Numbered from the stretch's first letter, positions 52,243-64,000 are shown. The stretch: 64,000 nucleotides of DNA from Dirofilaria immitis (GCA_024305405.1 JAKNDB010000018.1:434001-498000); one strand, 5' to 3'. Notes: generated by a model not told the origin, from the sequence alone. Made by a program: numbers and translations.

Positions 52243-52294
52243 GAAATTCGTAATGGGCGGCATTCATTTGGACTTGATAGGTGACAAAAGATTT
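52243..52294 (+). other. Possible alternative first exon of the PP2C gene
   Basis: A strong TCTCTTTTCAG site is followed after 10 bp by ATG at 52253 and 14 codons (MGGIHLDLIGDKRF), then a weak donor GTGTTA in phase 0. That phase would splice cleanly to the phosphatase exon at 53549. Like the main N-terminus (MGAFL) it starts Met-Gly, as N-myristoylated proteins do. Alternatively this is a non-coding 5' exon with a trans-splice acceptor, or noise. Confidence 0.2.
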
Positions 52295-53142
52295 GTGTTA
52301 CCTATAAAAATTATGATGGAATTTCTGTTTTTGCAAAAGTTTGTGCTTGTAAATTTTAATTAAATATATTAAGCGAGGAGGCATCTCTACTTATATAATA
52401 TGTACCGTAGAAGGAAATGAATGATTAGTTTCTTAACTTATTGATTGTAGATCATAATTTGGCATCATTCTTATCATTTTTCTGTTTTTAATCAGTTGAA
52501 ACGGAATACGTATAAGTTAATGGTTGTTTTCAGCGTTGTGCATCATAATACGTTAAATTTATTTGTGGTACGATTACATATTTGGTCGTTGCGTATGATA
52601 CGTGTTGCATATTTCATCATCAGCTTATTTTTGCTTTAGGTTGCTTACACTATTGAATTAAGATGGTATAAATGAGAGAGACGAAGAACAGTCTGCATAA
52701 ATAAATTTTTTCTAAACAGTCTAATTAACACGGAAATATTTATAAGGTCTAATCCCAGTAACATTAGTAGTGAAGCATTATAAATTTAACTGTAAGTAAA
52801 ACTTTTTAGCATTGAAAGATATAAGCTACAAATGTTAACCCATTTATACGGTAAAAAAACACTGTGTATAAGTGAAAAAGGATTCCTTTATAGAGAATAT
52901 TTTTCGTTGTCTATCATTTATACATCATAATTTGTTTAGAATCTTGATTAATGAGATATTTATAAAACGACGGAGTATATCGGGTGGTAGAAGATAGTCA
53001 GGATTGTTTTAATTATGCATTTGAAGGGAAAACTAAAATTTCAATGTCAATTATGGTTGCTGTTATTATATGGTACTTTGGAGGTAGTAGTTGTTGACGA
53101 ATTTCTTTTCAACGTGGCAACTGTTTTCTACGACAAAATTCA

Positions 53143-56100
53143 ATGGGCGCTTTTCTTGACAAGCCAAAAACGGACAAGAATAATGACGAAGGAGTGGCGC
53201 ACGTGAGCCTGTTGATTTTTTCATTGAAGTTTAAATATAACACCACTTTTTGAAATTCGACATACTTTCTGATTTTAGGCCCTTTAGTTTTTTCGTAAAC
53301 CAAAATATTAAAATCTTGAAATTTTATTAAACCAAGATACTTTAAATTATTTGTCTTTATTCAGTTACTTTACGATTTCAATTTTCCTTCAGTTACTTCC
53401 TTTTTTGTGCTGAATCTTTTGTACGTCGCAATGAGTGCAAAAATGATGCATTCTTCTGCCTTATAATACACAGCAGCCCATTAAAGGTGAAAATTTATAT
53501 CTTATACTATATTATCTTCATAAAATCTTATGATACTTTCTATTGCAGGGTACCCGATATGCAGTAGCGTCGATGCAAGGATGGCGTATTGACATGGAAG
53601 ATGCGCATGTCGTCGAAATTTCAATGTCTACAGAACCACCTTTTCTTAATTGGTCATTTTATGCTGTTTTTGATGGGCACGCCGGAAACAAAGCTGCCCA
53701 ACATTCGGCTGAAAATTTGCTGAAAACATTACTTGCTACATCACAATTCGCTCAGGTTTATAAATTTCGTGTTAACTTTCTTATTTAAAGAATTCTGACA
53801 TAAAATTATTAATAATTTGTTGATAACATTTTAAGAAATGATATTTTCTAGTTCATTTTACACACTATGAATTAGAAGTTAGACCAAAATAATATTGTTA
53901 TTTCGTGTGTTAAGTAATTATAAAGTGTTAAAAAACTTTCAAAGAAAAACATTCTTGCCTTCTTTCGGCTCGCTTTTTAATTTTTTTCCTTTTTAAAATT
54001 TGGAAGAATTTTTATCTAGAAAATCAACAAAAATAAATTCAGATAGTACAGAAGCTGAATCATTCATCGGGAGTAATGGATGCAACAACATTAACACTTC
54101 TCGAAGAAGGCATTAAAGAAGGATTTTTAACCTTGGATGCCAAACTACGAGAAAGACATGAGACTGATGAAGACAACGAACGTAGCGGTACTACTGCTAT
54201 ATGTGCAATCGTAACCCCGTCTCACATCGTTCTCGCAAATCTTGGTATATTTTATGAAAAGAATATGTCAAAAGTCGAAGTTTTCTGCTGCTATTATAAA
54301 TTTCCGAAAATTGCGGATTATCTTTAAAAAAAGGAAGAAAAGAATAACAGATAAGCAATAAACAGATTCTACTGACTAACTTTGCCGATCTGTTGGTGAG
54401 CGTCGCACAGTAAGTGATATATGCATCACTGATGATATTAGTATTTTGCAGTTTTTATAATTTATAAATTGCACTTCCTTTAGTACGAAGCATCTCTTCA
54501 TGAATAGATTACCTCCTCTCATTGCATTGTTTTTGATACGTTAGATTTATAGACGCAAAAGCAGTTATTGCGTATTCAATGTTTTAGGCTGATTATCAAT
54601 TAGGGGTTGCTGCCTTTCCTGTTGTGAAAAGACAAGCATTCTTTGCCATATCTTTTTTCGTAAATTTACTTCCTTATGTATAAATCAATAAATCGATTGT
54701 TTATGAGTTATATTTTATATTGCTGATGGTTTTCTGGCCACGTTTTTGTATTTTATAAATATATTTAGGCGATTCTCGTGCCGTACTGGCGCGGAAAAAT
54801 CAAGCAGCATTTGGTACTGAGGATCATAAACCGTTTCTTCCGAAAGAACGCGATCGCATTGTGAATGCTGGTGGTTCCGTGATGATTCAGCGTGTTAATG
54901 GTAGCTTGGCTGTATCTCGTGCACTTGGTGACTTTGAATACAAAGCTGTTCCAGGTTTGGATGCAACGAAACAGTTAGTCAGTCCGGAACCAGATATCTA
55001 TACGATTGTGAGAGATCCGGTAATATTATATATATTTTGGCAGCAAATAAAAGAAGAATCGTATATTTCTAATTATTAATGATAGAATTAACAAAAATTG
55101 AGTGATGTTCAATAAAATAAATGATTTGAGAGCTGTCATTTTCGAATGATGATCTTGGTCATATTCGATGTGCAATTGCACCATCAGTAGGCGGCATTTG
55201 CCGTGTTTTGTTGAATCCTGTGAATTTTTTTCTTCTTTTACTAAAATTTTTGGTTATCCTCTGCTTTATAAATGTTATAAAATGACTTTCTTTTCGAAAA
55301 ATCAATTAGCGAAATACTGTTACTAGTGATTTAGAAAGTGGATGAGTTCTTGTTACTCGCTTGTGATGGAATTTATGATGTCATGGAAAATGCCGAGATT
55401 TGTAGTTTCGTAGAATCGCGTCTTCTTGTAACCAGTGATCTCTCTAGTGTTGCGAACCAGGTTTTTTTTCTTTTGGAGGAAACTCCTATATCATGTGATG
55501 TTTTTGAAAATATTGCTTAAATAATCCTGGAGTATTTAGTGGCACATCAGATTTAGTCAAAATATTAATCAAAAATTAATATCTTTATTTTTATAATTTG
55601 TATGTCTTTCATTCAAACTTCTTTTTGAAGTGCTTTGAAATTTTTAAATTACTGAATTTTTTTCAGGTATTGGATGCTTGTTTATCGAAAGGCTCACGGG
55701 ATAATATGACTATTATACTTGTTTGTTTTGACGCAGCACCAAAAGTTGATGCAGAAGCAGTCAAAAAAGAAAATGGATGGAAGCAAAAGATCTTTGAGCG
55801 AGTGCAAGGTTCTTTTTCAAAACTTATTTATTTGTACGGTTCATTTTTAGAGTTTTTGCTCTTTCCAAATAGCAAGCCATAGGTTATAATGAAGTATATT
55901 GAAATATAAGTTTCAAGGAATGAAACTTCATTATTTATATGTTGATTGAGTGTGTAAAATGATATGGTAGCGGAAGATTAATGGCAGTAAAATATACATT
56001 TATCCTTAACTATTTTTATGGCCATTTCTGTGATACAGTTCTTTTATAATTTGTAAAAGTTTATTTTTCAGAAATTCTTGAAGAACATGGAAGGCATTCA

Positions 56101-56271
56101 CATGTAGATGCAGAATTTGTAATGCGTGAATTGGGTGTGGAAGTGACACAAGCCTGTCCAACAGGTGTCAGCATCCACGCGGCACGATCAGTTATTGATA
56201 GCATTTTAGCGGAACATGAAGTGAAGAATGAGAAAACTCGTTCGGCTTCATCTTCGCCTGGAAGAACTTGA
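53143..56271 (+). CDS. ppm-1.A: PP2C-family Ser/Thr phosphatase, PPM1A/PPM1B type
   Basis: Seven exons (53143-53202, 53549-53755, 54043-54244, 54769-55019, 55335-55460, 55667-55808, 56072-56271) give 395 residues with every phase closed and no frame damage; human PPM1A has 382. The metal-dependent phosphatase core is complete: Arg33, MEDAH (36-40), FDGHAG (61-66), [44 protein letters not shown] (Asp251) and KGSRDN (Asp294). The N-terminus MGAFLDKPK matches PPM1A/B and has the Gly2 used for myristoylation. A C-terminal helical extension follows the core, as in PPM1A. The family dephosphorylates stress-kinase pathway proteins; in C. elegans the PP2C alpha/beta gene restrains p38-type signalling at synapses. 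The symbol is by similarity to that worm gene. Confidence 0.95.
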
Positions 56272-59200
56272 TTGTTTAAAAAATTTTCTTGAAAGGTCAT
56301 AGTTAAAGTTTTTTTAAATAGACTTATCAGAAGTGAACTTGCAAAACTTGATTTAAATTAAAGTTTTCTTAAAGTAGACTTAACGTTTTAATAATATTTG
56401 TAAATTATATATTTACACTCTTAGCTACATATAATTTACAAATGTTATTAAAATTTGACAAAAATTTTAGTAATTAATTAATTAGAAAAATTAAGATACT
56501 ATTGATATTTCATGTAATCATCAGGAATAACTTCATTTTTGACTGGAACTGTTTTGAACTAATCCTACCAACATAAAATTTTAATAATATTTGTAAGTTA
56601 CATGTAGCTAAGATTATAAATAATGCATTCATCAATTCAGATATGCATAACCTGCTGCAATCATCTACTTCTATATACTAAGCAAAATCAATGAAGTTTC
56701 TGGTCTTGAATAAAATGGCACATAACGTCTGTGGAATTACAGGAAATCTTTTATCTTGATTAGTAGACGATACTCTGGTTGTAGAAATACTTTGTTTGGC
56801 ATTTTTTGAAATATTATTTTTCATTATCTTTGTCGTATTAGCTATGTAACAATTGTGAGCAATGTTAATCATTTTTTTCTAAAATTTTTGCATCCTTTTT
56901 TGTTTTTTTCCTTCCGTGAGCTAAATGGATCTTTTTGACCATAAAAATTTCGAATGGAAGTTTTATTAGATTGCATAAGTGCTTTATACAAATTTAATAG
57001 GTAGAATGCTTGGAAAAGATTTGTTTGCTATCAGGTCAGAAATACATGAAATTTCCGCATAATAGTCATTTGAATAAATTGCAAGTTTTGCTGTAAAAAA
57101 GGCCTTGATTTTTAGAGAGTAGCATATTTTTTCTAGGCTGAAAAATTATATGAGACCATTCATTTTACAATTTTAAATATTATTCTATGGTATATCAAGT
57201 AATACTGCTTTTTTGAACCATTTTTTTAAATTTAGGATTTATTTTAATCTTCTCCTCAATAGCAAAGTCAGTTATAGGAAAGGGTAGTTTTATTTAGAAA
57301 TAATAAAAATATTCCATGGGTATAATTAGCAACATATGGGGAAATATGTTAGATTTGGCAACTTAAGATATTCCAACATAATGGTTGCTTAACATTCGAT
57401 TAAATAAAATTTTCTTGATTAAGAAGAAAAATGCAGGACACCTATTCTGCGTTGAAAGCGTAGATAAGCAGAAATTTTGTTTTTTTGCAGGCTGCTTGGA
57501 ATCTTACAGTAGATTGTTGTTTTACAGGTTTGGAAAAAATATGAAGGCAAATTATTATTTCGGAATTTCATGCAGCTTGTAGAAACTTATGTCTTTTAAT
57601 TATAGAAGTGCGTGCTATATTTCTTTGTTTACGTCGTTTTTTGAAAATTCTTCCCTTCATAATTGGAAAAATTACGTAGCTCTCCTCATCTATTCATCTA
57701 AATTTTCAGTTATGTGAAGAAAATTTTGGTCTCACAAGTTATAATATGATTAAGTTTAAAAATTTCGATCCTTTTAAAAGCGCGATAAATCCATAATTAT
57801 TGGTTCTATTTTGGCAAATTTTAAAATGCGAGTCGTAAATGAAGAGTTTGATTATTTTTATCAGTGAATACTGCTAGATATTTTCAGGTATTACATCTGT
57901 CATCAACTATGATGGCCTATTTTTCTCCATGTTATTTGCAATTTCCTATCCTAAATCTTCGATCTAAAACTAATTTTTGAATTTTAATTTTTAAGAAGAT
58001 ACACGATGAACATATTATATGCATCACTCAATTTTGGACATTAGTTTCATACTTTTCTTTTGTTTCTTGGCTTCGTGAAGGTGGAATATTTTCCTGTATA
58101 TCATCATAGAATGAATTATGTTTTTATGGCAACATTTATTGATATCGTTATATTATTTTTGCACATGTTACGTATTGATTCTTAAGGTGCTTGGATGGGG
58201 CATTTCTATGTATTTTTAGTTTTTCTGAGGTCAACTTTACGTTAGAATACTAAATCTACATGTTATTATTCATATTTCTATGACAAATATTCGAATATAA
58301 GAAACTTATTTTGGAAAAATCAAACTTTTTGGAAAAGTTTTCTTTGATTTATTGTCAAGGAAACAGTTCCAGTTGATTGAGCTTCACTAATAGTAGGAAA
58401 TTCTTCTGATTTTTTGGAAAGTTTAAACCAGAAATTTATCGCTTCAAGTTTTTAAAACTAGGAAATTTCCCTATGTCTCAGTTATTTTTAGTTACCTTTA
58501 TCGTTTTTCTTTCATTCTTTGCTTCTACATTTCGTTACTGGTAAAAAATTTTTCGCAACTTAAAACTATATTTTGCAATTTAGAATTTAAATTTTTTTCC
58601 TAAATTTTGCAGTAACACTTCTTTTTATATCTAAATGATGTGTTTGGCAATGGGAGATTCACTGTATTTTGTTAGGCAAGAGAAATTTTTGATTTTTTTT
58701 TATTTTGATCGTATAGAATATTATGAGTGCATTTCAATGTAAAATAAACATTTCGTTCTAAATCTATTTAATAGTACTTAAACCGTATCTATAATTAATC
58801 AGGAACATGCTGGTTAATGATCAAGAATGATTTTTGACAGATTTTTATTAAAAATCTGAAATATATGTTTTTGACCATATGAGCTTTTTCGAATTTTATG
58901 TATATATATGGATCATTCCATGTGATTTTATGAATACATTTAGAAATTTCATATATCATTTTAAACAAATAGATCATCATGACTATGGATAGCCTTGGTA
59001 TCATTTTAATTCTAAATCAATATTTAATATTGGAAAATGAATGAAAACTGAATTTCATCATATGAAATCCTATAATTTCCTATTTTCATTCAGTTTTCAA
59101 AAAAAAATTGTACAAAAAGAGCGAAAATTATTCCACTTTATATATATACTAATACATTACAATCAACAAGAGATATGCATATATTGTTATCAAATCAAAT

Positions 59201-59519
59201 CAGAAAAAAGGTATAGAAAATTAATATGAATGAAATATTAAATTAGCATAGTATGGGGAAGGTAATTTTAACTAGAAATATTACAAAAATTACGGAATAT
59301 TTCGAAATTTTAATTTTTTTCCCTCTCTCTTCCAATTTCTTCAAATTAAGTGTAAAAGTAACAAATTTTAAAGTGTTGATCCTAATTATTTTTCTCGAAT
59401 CAATTACTAACCTGAATTTAATCCTTACTCGACAAATTCCCATCAAATATATATATATATGATTTGATGATTGTTATTTCATTAAATTTCAATAACATTA
59501 GTTTTTCTATATAATTTTG
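56272..59519. other. Spacer between convergent PP2C and IL-17-like genes
   Basis: No coding exon is supported; open frames are short and AT-driven. Poly(A)-signal-like AATAAA words occur downstream of the phosphatase stop. Nothing else stands out. Confidence 0.5.
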
Positions 59520-62500
59520 TTAGAGAACTAGCTTTTGGCTTCTTGGAAGTACTGAATGACAACCAACAGTCACTGTTTGTAGTGCTCGAGTATATTCATA
59601 GTATCCGGTTGTCAGATTACATCGAATTCGTTTCAATACAGCTACCTAGAAGAAAAAAATTTATAATTTCTTCTGGGATTCTTAAAAGATGATCTAAATT
59701 TCTGTCGATATTTCTTTAAACTTATAATGACTTATGGTAAATATTTTATCGATAAAAAAATATTATTTGTATTCTCGAGAAAATTTTTTACCGTCCTCTT
59801 AAAAATTATTCAAAATTTTCGATATTTTTTAAAGCTCTACAACTTATGGTAATATTTTGCCAATAAAAATGTGATATTGAACTCTGGAGGAAGTTTGAGA
59901 ATGTTCAATTATTTTTCACAAATCATTGCTGAAATAATTACAAAGTTACAGTTTCTTAAAATATCGAATGGCAGTTTAACCTGTCGTTTAATTGGCATGC
60001 AAAATGAGCCTGAGCTTCCACGGCTGTGACGACATAAGCAATGTGCTTCGGAAATAATTTTTGGCTCTCTATCTTCATCATGATTCACTCTGAAGTGTTA
60101 AAGGGCAATTCAATTTGAAGTTTATAAAGTTTACAAAGGAATGATTTTAAAATTTAGTCATCAGATATATTTAAATGAACGAGTAAAAAGAAATGAATTC
60201 GAATCTCTTATCTTTTATTGAATCCTGTTGTACATAATATTCTTAGAGATTTGATAGCAATCACAATCAATTTCATTATTTACTATCATAAAAATCTATG
60301 ACTCTACAATCTTATTTGCAAAATATCAAAAGTATAGGAATAAAATGAAATTCTTAATGATATAAATATTGTGTTAAAAAGTGTAATAATTCTTATGAGA
60401 GAGTTAAATTTTGACAGAGATTAGTTTATTATAATATAGAAATTTATTCGAGATTAATATTAAATAGTTATGGATTAATGTATTAATAAACTTATTCGAG
60501 AAATAGCTTATCTATTAATATCAAATAATCATAAGTTATTTGTTAGAAAAATAATTATAATAATTAATAATTAATAATTTGAAAGAATTGATTATCATTT
60601 AATGGATATTTTCATCGATTGATATTTTAATTAACTTTGAAGAAAATAAATAGAAAAAAATGAGAACAAATTAATTTGTTCTCATTTTTTTTTCTTATCT
60701 ATTTGATGTAATCTTTCGAATGAAAGAAAAGTACATCATTGTAACCTAATTTATATTTTAGAAACAAACTTCCACTGCCATGGACATAGAGATCGTTGCA
60801 TTGTTGTAGAATTAATGTCTGTTATTGGTTCAATGTTACAAAAACTTGATTCTGGTATCGGTGGGTTCCAGTCTTCGTCACCAATTTCCAGAATTCCTGA
60901 TTCAGATGTTTCAGTAAACCATCGAAATAACCTCCAATTCTAAAAATTCACAGAAACATTTTTTCAAGTTTTTGAATTACATCAACAATTACAGTAGTTA
61001 TGATTGTCAGTTTATAAACAATCATTTTGGTCACTCATTATCGTATATGGGATTATCATCATTACAATCAATATTCATTAATTTTAGGATCATCATTTTT
61101 AGAAATATTGAATTTCCTGATGTTGTCAAATATATAAATTAACCGTATAATCAGTATTCATAATTTTCAAAATAACCATCATAAAAAGAACTGAATTTTT
61201 TGATGTCTACAAACTGATGAATTTAATCATGTATGAATTATCACTATGATCAGCACTTATGATAAATATTTTTAAAAATACGAAGTTTTCTCATATTTAC
61301 AAAAATGATGAAAATTAATTTTTCGTCGATTTTATGAAAATTGTGTGAATTTGTAATTTTCAGAAATAATCACTTAAAAATGGTTTAAAAAAGAAATAAA
61401 TTTTTGAAATAGGAAAAGTTAGGAAAATAAGAAAGGCTTTTTTTATTTGTAATCCATTTCACTCATTTTTTTGCTTTCAAATAATCTAAAATATAAATCC
61501 AAATTTTTATCAGTTGACCTAAATTGAATGTAAGAAGTTAGCAATGAGGGGAGCGAACGGAATTGTTCGAAATTTAAAAATGACTTTTCTTTTGTTTATT
61601 TGATTTTATGATGCCATTTTCAAACTGTCACCTTTCATCTTTCATCTCCCATTTCAAAAACCCTACAATATAATGATTAATCATTTAATCATGTTAATTT
61701 TGTAACAGCGATGCATTTTTTGAAAGACATTTTGCGGGATTTCTTTGAATCGCTCATTTCTCGAGACAATTGAAATGATTTACAAAGTGTAAAATGAATT
61801 ATATTATACTTCAGTCATTTTGTTAAAGTTTAAATTTTTAAATAAATTTTGATTCTTGCACTTTTTTTAAATGAAACATAAATTTTTAGACATATCAAAG
61901 GGATATTTAATTTAAGAAAAAAATCTGATCAAAAATTAATTTATTAAATTTTATGCTAAAATATATACTTTCGCTATTTTATAAAATTTAATAGAATTAA
62001 AATTTTCATAGATAAAATTGATATATGAAGTTTACAGATAAATTGATCTTATTTTTATCATAACCTTTGGTATATGTTAATGGAAAATGTAGAGGATTAT
62101 TTAAAAAATTTTGAATCATAGCTAATCATAATTGATGAATTTAAACCAGATATTTTAAGAAATCGTTTTTTTTGTATTTAAATGATATTAAGCAAGTAAG
62201 ATGATGATAAAACATTAGATATTGATGATAAAACATTAGAGCCAAGTAATTAAAATAATGATATGAAATAATTAAAATACTGATAACACATTGAACATAT
62301 AGCCATGCAATTAAGATAATAATAATATGCAAAAATAATAATATCAAACAATTAAGATAATGATAATATGTTAAGCATACCAGGTCATCAGGTTCTTTGC
62401 ATAGATTTTCAAAATGAATTCTGTGATGTCTGGCATCGGTAAATGGAAGATATAATATCAGAAATATAATAAATAAAAGAGCAGTAAATGATATAGGAAA

Positions 62501-62593
62501 TTTTAGCAATCGTAGAAATCGCAATACTGGTAATACTAATTGTTTTGACGGTAGTAACATGATGTTGCGATCTATCTGATTCTTCTGGAACAT
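59520..62593 (-). CDS. Interleukin-17-like secreted cystine-knot protein
   Basis: Four exons in translation order: 62593-62381, 60939-60770, 60089-59981 and 59645-59520, 205 residues, with phases 0, 2 and 0 closing exactly and no frame damage. Exon 1 encodes a basic start and a strong hydrophobic segment (about 33-52), then TDARHHR, as in a signal peptide or anchor; Met12 is an alternative start. The IL-17 fold is read from RSLCPWQW (121-128 region), then EPKIISEAHCLC (ending at Cys147), FCMPI with VAVLKRIRC, and the end TVTVGCHSVLP. These parallel vertebrate RSxSPW, YPxxxxEAxCLC, SVPI with VLRR, and VxVGCTCV. Cysteines: 65, 105, 123, 145, 147, 158, 173, 193. C. elegans has IL-17-like cytokines (ILC-17.1) acting through ILCR receptors in neurons. 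Orthology to that gene is likely but unproven, so no symbol is given. Promoter-side DNA holds a (GTC/GTT)n run. Confidence 0.88.
60654..60691. repeat. Perfect loopless palindrome in an IL-17-like intron
   Basis: Two 19-bp arms (60654-60672 and 60673-60691; AAAAAAATGAGAACAAATT and its complement) meet with no spacer. Imperfect pairing extends several bases further out. It lies within intron 2 of the IL-17-like gene, about 80 bp from exon 2. Confidence 0.9.
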
Positions 62594-62596
62594 CTA

Positions 62597-62645
62597 AGAT
62601 CGTCGAAGTCGTCGTTGTCGTCGTTGTCGTTGTTGTCGTCGTCCG
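62597..62645. repeat. (GTC/GTT)n triplet run just upstream of the IL-17-like start
   Basis: About fifteen GTC/GTT triplets (ACR on the minus strand) end a few bases before the Met codon at 62593. They make a poly-Thr frame that is not the gene's frame. It may be 5' UTR or promoter DNA. Confidence 0.85.
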
Positions 62646-62944
62646 TAATCGATGAATCCGTATTTCCATTTCTGCCTATCAACAATTTCTTCATATATCA
62701 ATCTATTTAACAAAACCTCCCACCTGTTTTCATTAATTAATAGAGATGGAAGGAAGGACAAAATAAATGAGTTTGTTAGAAATAAAAGGTGGTATGCGAC
62801 ATTTTACAGGTGCAACACAAAATGACCCACAAAAAAAAGAAATGAAAAAAATTCTAAAATGTGCGACAAGTTTGTATGGAAAAATTTTTTGAATTAATAA
62901 GAGAAATAAGAAAAAAGAGTTAAAATTCCAGGTTAATTTTTTTT

Positions 62945-63169
62945 TTGAAGACTAAATTTCATGTTTCATCGTTTTCGTTTGCTTCGATGACATCTTTTCA
63001 AAATATCAAAATTGTAATCATTTCTGATAAGATTACTGGAAATGAAGAAGGTGGAAAAAAAGAAGGAAATGAAGAAAAGGCGAAAAGTTGTAAAACATGT
63101 TTGAAACTTACAAATGGCGATATCAATACAATTTTATCAAAATATCAAAAACAAGTATTGGATATGTAA
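62945..63169 (+). CDS. Doubtful 74-codon open frame
   Basis: A Lys/Glu-rich frame with the segments GNEEGGKKEGNEEK and SCKTCLKLTNGDINTILSKY looks somewhat more coding-like than its surroundings and ends in TAA. I do not recognise it. It could be the last exon of a gene (an AG follows a T-rich tract at about 62951), but I found no partner exon, so it may well be noise. Confidence 0.2.
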   Translation: MKTKFHVSSFSFASMTSFQNIKIVIISDKITGNEEGGKKEGNEEKAKSCKTCLKLTNGDINTILSKYQKQVLDM

Positions 63170-63171
63170 TT

Positions 63172-63512
63172 TGGAAATATGATGAAATATATTTTAATTG
63201 TTAAAGGCATTGAATTATCAGTAATTTGATAAGCTAAAAATTTGATTGATAATTAGTAATTGATAGGTGAAAATTTAATTGATATAAATATCGTATCGAT
63301 GTATTGATTATAAAATATTAAGCGATTTAGAATGATGAAATGTGATAGGAAATTTGGAAATACACCTGAAATGTATTTTAATTATTAAAAGCTATTAAAA
63401 TATCAACAACTAATCGATTAAAAATTTAACTGATATCGTTAGAAATTTTACTAATATCAATGTTACATCGATTCAATGATTATAGAATATTGAGTGATTG
63501 AAACTTATCACC
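63172..63512. repeat. Diverged direct duplication, period about 180 bp
   Basis: Blocks from 63172 (GGAAATATGATGAAATATATTTTAATTGTTAAA) and from about 63353 (GGAAATACACCTGAAATGTATTTTAATTATTAAA) continue in parallel. Both run through AAATTTAATTGAT/AACTGAT, ATCGTATCGAT/ACATCGAT, and GATTATAAAATATTAAGCGATT/GATTATAGAATATTGAGTGATT. Confidence 0.75.
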
Positions 63513-64000
63513 TATAATTTGATAATTGAGTTTCGATAAGACAAAAATGTTTTAAAATTTCCAGTAAATTATGCTAATATTTCATAATTATTTTAAAATA
63601 TTTTATTCAAAAATAAGCTTTTATTGAAACAAAACTAGTATCGTATTCTTATCAATGAATGAAATAATCTAATATCGAAATAATTTTGAACGCAAGAAAA
63701 TTATTGATAAGATTTACACAAAAATTAGATTGATTTTCGTAATCATCAAAGTCATTATCATTTTTGAGAAAGCGACAAAATCATCAGATTAAATATCATA
63801 TTTTTATGTATTAATATTATATTTCACATTGTAAGAACTATGTTTCATCTGAATCTTAATTTTTAATCAGAATTGAAAGCCTAAATTGGAATTAATTAGA
63901 ATCGAAGAGTTGAAATCAAAATGTTAGATAAAGGATAAGTAAATCGGAAAACAATTATGATAGAAATGTGATTTGTGATAATCCGAACAACAAATTGAAA

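Larger units (their letters stand above)
46378..53142. other. Gene-poor AT-rich spacer
   Basis: No exon is supported between cky-1 and the phosphatase. Weak local similarity between about 46560-46660 and 47360-47450 (TTTGAAATGGATTRATRG, then GGAT) suggests an old duplication. A short hairpin with a CGAA tetraloop lies at 49930-49945 (CTCCTT/AAGGAG) in a GC-richer patch. The pyrimidine-rich, CpG-containing DNA from about 52000 to 52260 may be the promoter side of the phosphatase. Confidence 0.5.

Noticed and set aside
53015..53206. Frame MHLKGKLKFQCQLW upstream of the phosphatase
   Set aside because: It overlaps the true first exon (MGAFLDKPK) in a different frame and has no family match.
62409..62669. 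Open frame starting MEIRIHRLR followed by poly-Thr
   Set aside because: It overlaps exon 1 of the IL-17-like gene in another frame and owes its length to the (GTC/GTT)n run.
1..64000. tRNA genes, CRISPR arrays, Wolbachia-type insertions, complete transposons
   Set aside because: I saw no tRNA B-box with a fitting cloverleaf, no regular spacer array, no bacterial-style gene block and no transposase or reverse transcriptase frame. A tRNAscan and a repeat-library search would settle this.

Overview
This window looks like nuclear DNA of a nematode. It is very AT-rich, its genes are split by many small introns with TTTTCAG-type acceptors, four genes have clear metazoan families, and there is a degenerate block of the nematode telomere hexamer (GCCTAA/TTAGGC) at 5364-5441. 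A clade III (filarial-type) worm is my guess; the sequence does not prove it. I see no bacterial operons, CRISPR array, tRNA, rRNA or complete transposon.

Layout. 1-12020: AT-rich DNA with several local duplications and no gene I can support. 12021-31841 (+): a large gene of about 36 exons for a MAPKBP1/WDR62-family WD40 scaffold; its 5' start is not found. A big extra exon, possibly the start of a short isoform, lies at 29348-30534. 33356-38446 (-): a complete 15-exon mitochondrial translation initiation factor IF-2 gene, convergent with the WD40 gene. 38447-42409: a repeat-rich divergent spacer. 42410-46377 (+): an NPAS4/CKY-1-type bHLH-PAS transcription factor lacking only its first few codons. 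46378-53142: a gene-poor spacer. 53143-56271 (+): a complete seven-exon PPM1A/B-type PP2C phosphatase. 59520-62593 (-): a complete four-exon interleukin-17-like secreted protein that I rebuilt from splice phases. 62594-64000: AT-rich DNA with a local duplication and one doubtful ORF.

Most striking is the IL-17-like protein. Compared with vertebrate IL-17F it has Ser at both positions of one conserved disulfide (Cys77-Cys124 in IL-17F). It has Cys at both positions where IL-17 carries Ser in place of the third cystine-knot bond (Ser50 and Ser95). It looks like a coordinated disulfide swap.

The WD40, mtIF2 and cky-1 genes carry single-base losses, nearly all in short homopolymer runs, and the WD40 gene also has one in-frame TAA. 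Splice phases close again if one base is restored at each site. The PP2C and IL-17 genes are clean. I read this as mostly base-calling or assembly loss rather than gene decay, but only reads can decide.

Functionally the genes are unrelated housekeeping and signalling genes. Two belong to families tied to JNK/p38 signalling (WD40 scaffold, PP2C), and two to families with neuronal or immune signalling roles (CKY-1, IL-17). Nothing in the layout shows that they work as one unit.
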